Positions 24,913-33,680 of a stretch of DNA of 64,000 bases are shown one piece after another. The notes under the pieces are model-generated. The model was not told where the DNA came from. It was given only the letters and a program-made list of their open reading frames with translations, and searched no databases. Location of the stretch: NCBI GenBank assembly GCA_964588695.1, contig CAZPQK010000003.1:1-64000 (forward strand). Reading direction: 5' to 3'. Source of the DNA: CAZPQK01 sp964588695. GTDB lineage: Bacteria > Krumholzibacteriota > Krumholzibacteriia > WVZY01 > JAKEHA01. Both the position numbers and the translations under genes were made by a program. How positions within the stretch are numbered: the first letter of the stretch is position 1; every line of letters starts with the position of its first letter.

Positions 24913-24952
24913 CGCGCGCACCGTTAGTTTCTGGTCGCGCGTTTGTTATTTT
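24913..24952 (+). terminator. Terminator overlapping a predicted leaderless promoter
   Basis: CGCGCG (24913-24918) pairs with CGCGCG (24936-24941), helped by CC/GG inside, followed by TTTGTTATTTT. The T-rich tract also contains an extended -10 (TGT-TATTTT, 24944-24952) that ends 6 nt before the ATG of the giant kinase. Confidence 0.6.
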
Positions 24953-24958
24953 CGAGCC

Positions 24959-27900
24959 ATGACAAAACGTAAGCCCGTGCTGGTATTGGTTGGTGTGCTG
25001 CTGGTAGCAGCCTGGGCGCTTGCGTTTGTTCCCCGCGTATTCGCTCCGCTAGCCCAGTTCACCGTTCCCGCCCTGGTCACGCTGTTGCTTGCCGTTGTCG
25101 CACTGTCGTGCTCGTTTGCAACCGCAATGTCAGACCGCGGGCGAATGGCGACAGTTGCCACCGTGCTATTGTTGCTGGTCGCACACCTCGGGATCTGGCA
25201 AGAATCGCGTGGAGCCGACGACATCGAAAAATCATGGCGGTCGCGGGGCGCGCGCGACATTGTTGGAAGCCTCTCCGACGTCAGCAACGCGGTCGTTACG
25301 CTGGAGCGTCAATCGGGAACGATTGCCAGCGCGGTTGCCGATCACGTCCATCGCTTCGGCCTTAGCTATGATCTGCGCGATCGCGTCAAACTCTTTGCTG
25401 CCATCGATTCGCTGGTTGCGACCGTTGCCGCGCAGGATCCCATTACCATCGACGCGCAAGTCGGCGTGCAGTTGTTTGACGCCGACGGATTGCGGGTGTC
25501 GTGGTCGGGGTGGCCGCAATCGATTGGCTCCCTGGAGCGCCGCCTTCTTTCCACCGCGACGCCGGTCACTTACACGCGCTCTGTTTCTCTTTATCAGATT
25601 CTCACCCATATCGAACCGGTGACGATTGACGGAGTCGCCGTCGCTACGGTTGTCGTAGACCTTCCGTTGGAAGTAAACTTTCGCGTCAACAACCGCTACC
25701 TAAAAAGCACCAATCTTGCGGCCAAGATCGCCAGCGATCGCAACGTGAACGTGCAGTTCGACTACTTTCGCGCGCAGGCAGCATTGCTGTCGCAATTGCC
25801 ACGCATGCGGGCCGACCTGGATGCCCTTAACGAGAAACGTGCCGCATTGCAAGCGCGACGCCCGGCGCGTGTAGATGCCGACTCCTTGTTGTTATATCAC
25901 CCGTTTCCAGCAGACGTGGAGCCTATCGCCGGTATCTCCGGCGATCGTGATCGCGGGCTGTCGGGTCGGGTTCTGGTACGCAGCCGGCATGGTAATCCGT
26001 TGGTGAGCATCACCGCGCGTTCCACGCCGTTTCGGTATTTTGAGAGTCGGGCTCGCGGCGGGGCGCAAACGGTCACCATTTGGTCGCTGGTCGGGGCCAT
26101 GCTGGTGTTGCTGGGCCTTATGGCGTGGCGACTTCCTATCGCGACCCGTGGCGCGCGAACCGCGGTGCGCGGAGTCATTTACGTTTCCGCACTCGTGCTA
26201 TTGCGCGCTGCTTTGCTCGCGCTTCCGACAACCAACACCACTGGCGGCTTACGTTGGTTCGACCCGACTGTGTTCGCGACGCCGGCGTTTGGCGGCGCCA
26301 TGCGAAGCCCGGGCGATTTGCTGATCACCGCAGTGTTCGCATTACTTGCGGCCTATGGGCTCATTAAGATGTTTCGCCAGCGTCGCGAAATCGGCACCGC
26401 CGAAGACACCCGGCCCAAGGTGCTTCGCAACGTGACCGCAGCGATGGTGGCGGCCGCAGTGTTCGCGGTAGCCGCGGCGGTTGTCGATCGATTCCTGTCG
26501 GCGTTGGTGGCCAACAGTAACCCGCGTTTACTTGGCGAAACCATGACCGTCACCGACCCTATGGTGATTACGCTGCAGCTAAGCGCGTTCGCGATGATTG
26601 CTGCAATTTTGTTGGGCGCCATGCTATTGGTGTGGATGGTGTTGCGCTGGCAGGGTTGGCACGGGCCGCGCGGGCTAATGCTGTTAGGGGTCGCGTTTGC
26701 TGCTGTCCTTGCCGCCACCACCGGACGCTGGGAAACGTTGCCACTGGTTGCACTCTCGCTGGCGCTCGCTCTTTTCGGCCCGCGTTACGCGCAACGCGAA
26801 GACCTTGCCTCTATTGTTCTAGCCGGCTTCGCTCTGGTGTTGGTTGTGTCGACTCACACTTACACATACTTGCATCAGCACTACAACGTTTTGCGCCAGA
26901 ACTTTACCATCGAAAAAGCAAACAGCCTGACTGATCCGGTTGACGATTGGCGCGTCGTGATTCTCGAAGATCTGTTGTCCGATGTGGGTGACAACCCCAA
27001 TGTGCGTCGGGCTTTGCGTCAGCCGGATTCCGAGTTTGCGCGCCGTCTGGCCTTTGACACGTGGGCGGAAGGCGCGCTGAGCCTGCTGGGTTACGGGTGC
27101 GCGATTCACGTGATCGACGCCGATGGCCGCGACGTAAGTTCGTTCGAAGTCGACATGCCGTTTCGGGTGAATCTGCAGTCGCCTGGCGAGCGGTTGGACA
27201 TTCCGCAGAACGATGAATGGATTGTGTTGGACCTGACCCGGCTGACACCGCAGGGAATGGTTCGCTTTTACCGAGGCATTCTGAATGTCAGCGAAAACCT
27301 CGCGCTTGGTACCGACCTCCCCAGCCGCGAAGTTATCGGCACCGTTGTGGTCGACATTCCTTTCTTTGTTGAAGATCTCAAGTGGGCGGCGCGAACCGGG
27401 CCGCGGACGCCGGAACTCCTGCGGAACATTCAGGAAGGAGGTGTTGCGCCCAGAGTGGAAGAGCCTGACGCGCTACTGCTAGCGCGCGTGTACGACGGTC
27501 AGGTGTACGAGTCGTCGTCCGATGTCTTACCGGTCGGTTGGGAACTTTCCGACGATGTGTTGTCGCGTGCCGCCGACGAGACCTGGCCGTTGCTGTCACT
27601 GGATGGTACCAGCTTTCGCATTGTTACCCGGCTCAACGCCGACGCCGACGGATACTTACTGGCGGGTTTCGCGGTTCCTTCGGCGGGACGTCACCTGCTG
27701 CGTTGGTCGGTACTGCTGTCGATGTACCTTGCGTTTTTGTTTGTTGTGCTGGTGGTGGTTTTGGCACTAAGTCGAGTGCCGCACTTGCGCGTGTTGTTGC
27801 CAACGCTAACGCCCGGGCGAAGGCTAGGCTTTCAACAAAAACTCTTAGTATCATTTCTGTTAATCGCGCTGGTGCCCGCAGTTATTTTGGGTTGGTTTTC

Positions 27901-29935
27901 CACGCGGTTCATTAAAGACCGATTTATCGTCGAAAATGAACAAGAGGCGTTATACAAAGCGTACACCGCGCGCAAGGCGTTCGTTAACCTCCTGGCCAGT
28001 GAGGCCACGCTGTTTATGGATCGGGTGGACATCGAATCCATATATCGCGACGCCGCGCGGCACACGTACACAGGCCCCGGGCGCATGGTGGTGTTTTTGG
28101 ATCAACAAGGAACGGAGCTGGTCCCCGATGACACAGTGACGCCAATCGATGTCGGCGAGCTGGGTTCGTTGTCCCGCGAAGCGCTGTTTGTGTTGTGGGA
28201 AGAGGGACGGCCCTACATCGGCACGTTGACCGGTCCCTTGTACGCCGCTGACACAACCGGAGTGTCGTCGGTTTACATGTGGTATGGCCGCGAGGCCGGT
28301 GCCGAACTTCTCGGTGACATCGCCGCGCAGGCCGGAGGCGATGTAAACATCTATGACGACGGCGAGCTGGCCGCGTCGAGCCGGTCGGGACTGCTGGCGG
28401 GCGGCTTCATAAGCAGTGTTATGACTCAGGATCCGTTTGTAAAAGTATCGCTGCTGGCTAGCGACGAGTTGCTGGCGACCGAACGCGCCGGCGACTATCG
28501 CTACCAGGTTGCCTACCTTCCTCTTATTAGCTGGGGGAACGGCGGACGTGACCCGTACTTCTCCGCGGTTAAACAGCTCGACACCCAAACCGCAGGGGCG
28601 GCACTAAGCGTTCCGTTGTTGTTTCGTCCCGAGTCGTACTCGATGGAAGTGCAACGCGCGACATCGATTCTGCTGGGCATCTTCGCGTTGCTGTTGGTAG
28701 CGACGATGGGGTTAGGGCTGCTTCTGGCTCGCGGTATTTTTGAACCGCTTCGTGGTTTACTGGAGGGAACGCGCCGCATTAGTCGCGGTGATTTTTCTGT
28801 GCGTCTGGACGAATCGCGTGGCGACGAAATCGGCACGGTAATGGCCGCGTTCAACGAAATGACCGATCGCGTTTCGACTTCGCAGCGCCAACTTGAAGAA
28901 CGACGCCGTTACGTGGAGACCATTCTGGCCAACATCGGCACCGGTGTTCTTAGTACTGATGCCGCCGGCGTGGTGCAAACCGTCAACCGGTCGGCGCGAC
29001 GTATCCTGGGCGCGAACCACGGCGACGTGCTAGGAAAATCGGTGGACGAATTAATTGCCGCGAACGTGGCGCCGGAACTGTTTGGCGTGATGGCGAACCT
29101 CGACGGCAAAGACTTCACGTCCGGCGAGATCGATATTTCCGGCTATGGCGACGGCGCGACAATCAAGTACGTCACCACCAAGCTAACCGCTGGCGAGCAA
29201 CAAGTCGGTACGGTCGTCGTGTTTGAAGACGTAACCGAGTTGATTCAGTCGAAAAAACTTTCAGCGTGGGTTGAAATGGCGAGGCAGATCGCGCACGAAA
29301 TCAAAAACCCGCTTACTCCTATCCGAATTTCTACTCAGTTCATGCAGCGCGCCCATGAACAGGGCTCGGAGCACTTCGATCGCATTTTCCGCGAAGGATC
29401 TGAGGAGATTATTAAGCAAGTAGATGTGCTAAAGCGAATCGCCAGCGAGTTCTCCAGCTACGGGCGCATGCAGAAGTTGGACATAAAACCGATTCCGTTA
29501 CATCACTTGCTGGTCGACATTGTCACGCCGTATCAACGTAACGACGCTGGCGTAGATATCGAGTATCAGGGAGACTGCGAGCATGTCACGGTGTTGGCCG
29601 ACACCGAAGCGGTACGTAAGATTTGCGCGAACCTGATCGAAAACGCGTTGGAAGCAATGCAGGGCGGCGGGCAACTGCGGGTGGGGTGCGGAACCCAGGG
29701 CCAGGACAACGGCTTGTTCTTGCGAGTGACTTTCAGCGACACCGGTCCCGGCCTGGATGCCGAGGTCATTGGGAAACTGTTCGAGCCCTATTTTTCCACC
29801 AAGACCACCGGCACCGGTTTGGGCCTGGCAATCTGTCGCACTTTGGCGCGCGAAATGGGCGGCGACGTCGATGTTGTCAATCGCAACGACGGCAACGGCG
29901 TCGAAGCGTCGCTGTCGTTAAAAGTCAGTAGCTAG
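24959..29935 (+). CDS. Very large NtrY-like sensor histidine kinase
   Basis: A 1658-aa kinase, more than twice the usual NtrY length (about 750). The N-terminal ~70 residues hold two to three helices, followed by an extracytoplasmic domain. About eight membrane helices lie between residues 370 and 650, then a second extracytoplasmic domain (about 650-910), two helices (about 915-980), a third sensor domain and a helix near 1240-1258. The cytoplasmic part is HAMP (about 1260-1310), PAS (about 1315-1430), a His-kinase dimer domain with H1446 in QIAHEIKNPLTPIRIS, and the ATPase (DTGPGLDAEVIGKLFEPYFSTK-type N/G boxes). NtrY kinases pair with NtrC-type regulators. None is adjacent, so the partner is elsewhere. 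Confidence 0.88.
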   Translation: MTKRKPVLVLVGVLLVAAWALAFVPRVFAPLAQFTVPALVTLLLAVVALSCSFATAMSDRGRMATVATVLLLLVAHLGIWQESRGADDIEKSWRSRGARDIVGSLSDVSNAVVTLERQSGTIASAVADHVHRFGLSYDLRDRVKLFAAIDSLVATVAAQDPITIDAQVGVQLFDADGLRVSWSGWPQSIGSLERRLLSTATPVTYTRSVSLYQILTHIEPVTIDGVAVATVVVDLPLEVNFRVNNRYLKSTNLAAKIASDRNVNVQFDYFRAQAALLSQLPRMRADLDALNEKRAALQARRPARVDADSLLLYHPFPADVEPIAGISGDRDRGLSGRVLVRSRHGNPLVSITARSTPFRYFESRARGGAQTVTIWSLVGAMLVLLGLMAWRLPIATRGARTAVRGVIYVSALVLLRAALLALPTTNTTGGLRWFDPTVFATPAFGGAMRSPGDLLITAVFALLAAYGLIKMFRQRREIGTAEDTRPKVLRNVTAAMVAAAVFAVAAAVVDRFLSALVANSNPRLLGETMTVTDPMVITLQLSAFAMIAAILLGAMLLVWMVLRWQGWHGPRGLMLLGVAFAAVLAATTGRWETLPLVALSLALALFGPRYAQREDLASIVLAGFALVLVVSTHTYTYLHQHYNVLRQNFTIEKANSLTDPVDDWRVVILEDLLSDVGDNPNVRRALRQPDSEFARRLAFDTWAEGALSLLGYGCAIHVIDADGRDVSSFEVDMPFRVNLQSPGERLDIPQNDEWIVLDLTRLTPQGMVRFYRGILNVSENLALGTDLPSREVIGTVVVDIPFFVEDLKWAARTGPRTPELLRNIQEGGVAPRVEEPDALLLARVYDGQVYESSSDVLPVGWELSDDVLSRAADETWPLLSLDGTSFRIVTRLNADADGYLLAGFAVPSAGRHLLRWSVLLSMYLAFLFVVLVVVLALSRVPHLRVLLPTLTPGRRLGFQQKLLVSFLLIALVPAVILGWFSTRFIKDRFIVENEQEALYKAYTARKAFVNLLASEATLFMDRVDIESIYRDAARHTYTGPGRMVVFLDQQGTELVPDDTVTPIDVGELGSLSREALFVLWEEGRPYIGTLTGPLYAADTTGVSSVYMWYGREAGAELLGDIAAQAGGDVNIYDDGELAASSRSGLLAGGFISSVMTQDPFVKVSLLASDELLATERAGDYRYQVAYLPLISWGNGGRDPYFSAVKQLDTQTAGAALSVPLLFRPESYSMEVQRATSILLGIFALLLVATMGLGLLLARGIFEPLRGLLEGTRRISRGDFSVRLDESRGDEIGTVMAAFNEMTDRVSTSQRQLEERRRYVETILANIGTGVLSTDAAGVVQTVNRSARRILGANHGDVLGKSVDELIAANVAPELFGVMANLDGKDFTSGEIDISGYGDGATIKYVTTKLTAGEQQVGTVVVFEDVTELIQSKKLSAWVEMARQIAHEIKNPLTPIRISTQFMQRAHEQGSEHFDRIFREGSEEIIKQVDVLKRIASEFSSYGRMQKLDIKPIPLHHLLVDIVTPYQRNDAGVDIEYQGDCEHVTVLADTEAVRKICANLIENALEAMQGGGQLRVGCGTQGQDNGLFLRVTFSDTGPGLDAEVIGKLFEPYFSTKTTGTGLGLAICRTLAREMGGDVDVVNRNDGNGVEASLSLKVSS

Positions 29936-29939
29936 TCAG

Positions 29940-30944
29940 CTATCCCTTCTTTCCCTTTTTCTTTTCTTTCGCCGGCTTCTTCGGCTTTTTCTTGGGATCC
30001 TTCTTTGGTTCCTCCTTCGGAGGTTCCTTTTCCTTCACCTTTGGCGTCGCCGGCGATTGGTTTGCCGGCGGCGGAGCCGTCACTCCGCTGCCGCCCGCCG
30101 CGGGCGGTTGGTTGACCAGCGGCTGGTGCGGATCCTTCGCCCGCGGGTTGCGCTTGGGAGGGACGCGTCGCGGCAAGTCGCGCTGTTTGATCGACGACTT
30201 CCACGGTTCGATTCGTTTGTAGCCAGTTTCCTGGCCGCGACGTTTATCGAGCTCTTTTATTTTCACTTTGATCGGCTTTACCGGCAGCTTAACTCGCGTC
30301 GGTGGTTCCTTTACCGCGACAACCGGAGCGCCTACAACCACCGGGCCAAAAAAGTCGGCCGGCTGAAACACCCGATAATAAGGAAGGTCGTCGTACGGAA
30401 TTACCACCCAGAGGTGCGCGTAGATGGCGCTCCAGGGGTCACCAATCCGATCGACATCATCGGGAGGAAACGGTGCCCAAGCGATGTAGTCGTCAAACTC
30501 GTACCAGGCCACGGGCGCCGGATGCCACTGTTCGCCGGGAACCCAAACCCAGTTGTACGCGCTGTCCCAATACCAATTTCCGTAGTGACACGTTAGCCAG
30601 CCGAACGGATCGAACGAATACCATGTCCAGTCGTAATCGGTGTAAATCCACTCGCCGTACAAGAATGGGTGCCAGTAACCATCGTTAACGCGATCGCTGG
30701 CAGCGTTATCGTACATTTTGCGATGTCCCAGGCTAACGTCCGGTCTCCACACGTAGCCGTACTCGTGGGTGTTAATCCAGACACCGTAGTAGCCAAGCTC
30801 CTCGTACCGAGGGTCAAAAAACGGAGTGTCAAAATCACTATCGTCGTAGTACGTGGAGTAGGGCTCATTATAAAAGCGAGAACAGCCCGTCGACAAAATC
30901 AACGCGATAATCAAAAGTAGTGTGGTCGACCTGTTGATTAGCAT
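29940..30944 (-). CDS. DUF6600-type lipoprotein with basic proline/lysine tail
   Basis: The start at 30944 is chosen because MLINRSTTLLLIIALILSTGC is a typical lipoprotein signal (lipobox LSTGC). The longer frame upstream lies inside cstA. The 334-aa product carries aromatic repeats such as YGEWIYTDYDWTWYSFDPFG, HYGNWYWDSAYNWVWVPG and WHPAPVAWYEFDDYIAW, the pattern of DUF6600. The last ~60 residues are Lys/Pro-rich (KEPPKEEPKKDPKKKPKKP) and may bind acidic polymers or the cell wall (inference). The ATG overlaps the end of cstA, so the two are coupled. The function is unknown. Confidence 0.75.
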   Translation of the reverse strand: MLINRSTTLLLIIALILSTGCSRFYNEPYSTYYDDSDFDTPFFDPRYEELGYYGVWINTHEYGYVWRPDVSLGHRKMYDNAASDRVNDGYWHPFLYGEWIYTDYDWTWYSFDPFGWLTCHYGNWYWDSAYNWVWVPGEQWHPAPVAWYEFDDYIAWAPFPPDDVDRIGDPWSAIYAHLWVVIPYDDLPYYRVFQPADFFGPVVVGAPVVAVKEPPTRVKLPVKPIKVKIKELDKRRGQETGYKRIEPWKSSIKQRDLPRRVPPKRNPRAKDPHQPLVNQPPAAGGSGVTAPPPANQSPATPKVKEKEPPKEEPKKDPKKKPKKPAKEKKKGKKG

Positions 30945-32608
30945 ACCTTTCCACCCTCGAACCGGACTCCGTCGTCGCCCATGGTTCCGTCGGGCATTAC
31001 ATCGCCGCGAAAAGCGCGAATCGCTTCTACGATAAGAATAATAGCCATGATCAGCAGTGCGCCGGCAATTGCGCCAATCAGGGTAAAGCCTTCGCGCCAC
31101 ACCAACTGGGCCAGCGCCAAAAGCGTCACTGCAAACATAAATACCATGGGCACAATAACAAACAGTGTTTTTCGGCCAGTCCGCTTAAGCCAAACGCCGA
31201 CAACGAGTAACGCCAGCGCGCCGAGCAGCTGATTGGTAGCGCCAAACACAGGCCAGACCGCGCGCCACACTGGAATCGCCGAACCGGAAGCGTCGGTAAA
31301 CTGCGTGAACGAAAGCCATAAGGGCAAGACCAGCGTACAAATCGTCGCGACGATATGAGAACGGGTTCCCCAGGTATTAAAGAACTCTTCAAAAATGTAG
31401 CGAGCAAGTCGAGTGCCGGTGTCCAGTGTGGTTAGTAGAAACGTACTCAACGCGAGCAACCCGAACGACGTGCCCAGGCTTTCCGATACGCCAAAAGTTC
31501 CGAAGAACTTACCCATGCCTTCCGCAAACACCGCCGTTGGTGGTTGCCCGTTTAGCGCGCCGCCAGCCACAACAATTGCCGCTACCGAAATTAGCGCGAG
31601 CAATCCCTCCACCAGCATCGAACCATAAGCAACCGGTCGGGCGTTGCGCTCGTTGTCGAGCTGTTTCGATGTTGTTCCCGACGCAACGATCGAGTGAAAC
31701 CCCGAGCACGCGCCGCAAGCGATCGTGATGAAAAGCGCGGGAAAGAGAAACCCGATGTTGGTGTTAAAACCGGTGAACGCTGCCGTCTGGGACACGTCGA
31801 ATTTGCCAAAGAATATTCCACCGAGTCCGCCGACAATGCAGCCAATCAGAAGAAAAGACGACAGGTAGTCGCGCGGCTGCAGCAGTACCCAAACCGGAGT
31901 GATGGAAGCGACAAAGCAGTAGGTAATCAACACCAGCGACCATGTGGTTTTGGGATCGCCGTGAGCCACGGCGGGAACGCCGTTCAGCGGGATCAGTTGA
32001 CCAATCCAAATAATTAAAAACACCAACGGCACAAATACAAAACTCAGACGCGTCAGCGACATGCCGCGTTTGTAAACCAAAAAGCCCAGGGCCAGCGCGA
32101 GTCCAATGTACATACTCGAACTCGAGGCGACACCGCCATCCTGAGAAAAAGATAGCGCGGTTAGATCAATGAACGCAGTGAGTACGTACACCATCGCCAG
32201 CCAGATGAACAAAAGATACAAACGGTGCGCAGTGGGGCTCATCATGCGCTTGGCGACTTGTGCCACCGATCTTGCTTTGTGGCGAATAGACACGACCAGT
32301 GCCGAAAAGTCGTGAACGCCGCCAATCAAGATCGAACCGACGATGATCCATAGCACCGCAGGCAGCCACCCGAAGAACGCAACTGCGATGATGGGACCCA
32401 CGATCGGGCCAGCACCGGCGATCGACGAAAAGTGGTGGCCCATTAGGACCGCCGTTTTTGCGGGAACGTAGTCCACACCGTCGTAGTTTTGATGGGCTGG
32501 CGTGGGCGTGTCGGGGTTGATGCTGAACTGGCGCTCCAGAAATCGTCCGTAGAATCGATACGCCAGAACAAACAGGATCACGCCAATCGCGATGACGGCA
32601 ATGAGCAT
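30938..32608 (-). CDS. cstA: Carbon starvation protein A family (peptide/pyruvate-type transporter)
   Basis: A multi-helix membrane protein of 556 aa, shorter than E. coli CstA (about 700). Diagnostic stretches are PAKTAVLMGHHFSSIAGAGPI, GCIVGGLGGIFFGKF, ACGACSGFHSIVASGTTSKQ, DTGTRLARYIFEEFF and the region PVFGATNQLLGALAL. Family members import peptides or pyruvate during carbon limitation. The start at 32608 (MLIAVIAIGVILFVLAYRFYG) is used rather than the longer frame to 32689. A minus-strand promoter and a terminator-like hairpin lie in the leader. The DUF6600 gene overlaps its 3' end. Confidence 0.92.
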   Translation of the reverse strand: MLIAVIAIGVILFVLAYRFYGRFLERQFSINPDTPTPAHQNYDGVDYVPAKTAVLMGHHFSSIAGAGPIVGPIIAVAFFGWLPAVLWIIVGSILIGGVHDFSALVVSIRHKARSVAQVAKRMMSPTAHRLYLLFIWLAMVYVLTAFIDLTALSFSQDGGVASSSSMYIGLALALGFLVYKRGMSLTRLSFVFVPLVFLIIWIGQLIPLNGVPAVAHGDPKTTWSLVLITYCFVASITPVWVLLQPRDYLSSFLLIGCIVGGLGGIFFGKFDVSQTAAFTGFNTNIGFLFPALFITIACGACSGFHSIVASGTTSKQLDNERNARPVAYGSMLVEGLLALISVAAIVVAGGALNGQPPTAVFAEGMGKFFGTFGVSESLGTSFGLLALSTFLLTTLDTGTRLARYIFEEFFNTWGTRSHIVATICTLVLPLWLSFTQFTDASGSAIPVWRAVWPVFGATNQLLGALALLVVGVWLKRTGRKTLFVIVPMVFMFAVTLLALAQLVWREGFTLIGAIAGALLIMAIILIVEAIRAFRGDVMPDGTMGDDGVRFEGGKVC

Positions 32609-32675
32609 CGAAATCCTTCCGTGGGTGAGACGCCGCGCGCTGCCACATGGCAAACCGCCGTCGCGCCGGGCTTGC

Positions 32676-32710
32676 AAAAAGTGCCGCAAAAACCGTCGCT
32701 GTTGGCACTT
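32676..32710 (-). promoter_or_regulatory. Terminator-like hairpin in the cstA leader (candidate attenuator)
   Basis: Read on the minus strand, AAGTGCC (32710-32704) pairs with GGCACTT (32685-32679) and is followed by more T. It lies downstream of the predicted cstA start and upstream of its ATG, with no gene before it on this strand. Confidence 0.5.
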
Positions 32711-32734
32711 ATACCGCCCCGGGCGCGTATACGA

Positions 32735-32764
32735 AGTATAGGAACCGACTTACGACGTTGTCCA
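32735..32764 (-). promoter_or_regulatory. cstA promoter
   Basis: Minus strand TGGACA (32764-32759), 18-bp spacer, TATACT (32740-32735). Predicted start near 32728, giving a leader of about 120 nt. Confidence 0.6.
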
Positions 32765-32812
32765 GCAAGGTGGGCACGGCCCATGCACCGTTCTTCGGGT
32801 GTCGCTATGTCG

Positions 32813-32841
32813 TTGCGATTCGACGCGCCGCTAATTATAAT
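32813..32841 (+). promoter_or_regulatory. Promoter of the DUF4159-DUF4175 operon
   Basis: TTGCGA (32813-32818), 17-bp spacer and a perfect TATAAT (32836-32841). The ATG follows 32 nt after the -10. It is divergent from the cstA promoter. Confidence 0.75.
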
Positions 32842-32873
32842 AACGAAAGCGGGTTGGGGGATTATCTAAGCAC

Positions 32874-33668
32874 ATGAAGACTATTCAAACGTGTATGCAA
32901 CGGCTTCTCGAAAGTCGCTTTTCTGGCCGCCGGCGCTGGGAAGTCGCCAACGTCGTCCTGGTGTTGACGTTAGCGCCGCTGGGTCCGGTGTCGCAGTCGG
33001 TGACGCTACCTGTTGGCGTTGCTCCCGCCTATGCGCAGATGCCGACCGGTGACCCTTCGGAGGAGTTCGGCATTACCGTCGCTCGTGTTAAATACGGTGG
33101 CGGTGGCGATTGGTATGCCGACCCATCCAGCATTCCTAATTGGCTGGCCGAATTCGAGCGCCGAACGGGCATTGTGACCCACGCCGAAGAGAAGATCGTC
33201 GCGCTAACCGACGAGAACCTTCGCGCCTACCCGTTCCTCTATATGACTGGGCACGGCAACATTAAACTACTACCCGATGAGATTGCCGCGCTTCGCGGGC
33301 ATCTCGAAGCCGGTGGCTTTCTTTATGCCGACGACAATTATGGCATGGACCAATCGTTTCGAGCGGTCATGCGCCAGGTGTTTCCCGAAGAAAACTTAAA
33401 ACCGTTGCCCAACACGCATCCAATCTTTCGTTCGTTTTATGATCTTCCCGGGTTACCAAAGATCCACGAGCACGACGGAAAACCGCCGCAAGGCCTGGGT
33501 ATCGAGCGCGATGGGCGGCTGGTTGTGTTTTATTCTTACGAGTCCGATATTGGCGATGGCCTGGAGGATCCCGGGGTGCACGACAACCCTGCCGAAAAGC
33601 GGGAGTTGGCAATTCGCATGGCCGTCAATGTGTTGATGTACGCAATCACTCAAGCCGCCCTTTCCTAA
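32874..33668 (+). CDS. DUF4159 domain protein, exported
   Basis: A 264-aa protein with a long signal (hydrophobic part about residues 25-52, ending PAYAQ). The rest matches DUF4159: ITVARVKYGGGGDWYADPSS, then YPFLYMTGHGNIKLLPDEI, LRGHLEAGGFLYADDNYGM, and HPIFRSFYDLPGLPK. The fold is of the glutamine-amidotransferase-like type used in several envelope proteins, without a visible catalytic cysteine. Such genes commonly stand with DUF4175 and TPR genes in FCB and related bacteria. The next ATG is 12 nt away, so it heads the operon. The function is not established. Confidence 0.88.
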   Translation: MKTIQTCMQRLLESRFSGRRRWEVANVVLVLTLAPLGPVSQSVTLPVGVAPAYAQMPTGDPSEEFGITVARVKYGGGGDWYADPSSIPNWLAEFERRTGIVTHAEEKIVALTDENLRAYPFLYMTGHGNIKLLPDEIAALRGHLEAGGFLYADDNYGMDQSFRAVMRQVFPEENLKPLPNTHPIFRSFYDLPGLPKIHEHDGKPPQGLGIERDGRLVVFYSYESDIGDGLEDPGVHDNPAEKRELAIRMAVNVLMYAITQAALS

Positions 33669-33680
33669 CCGGAGACCGTT

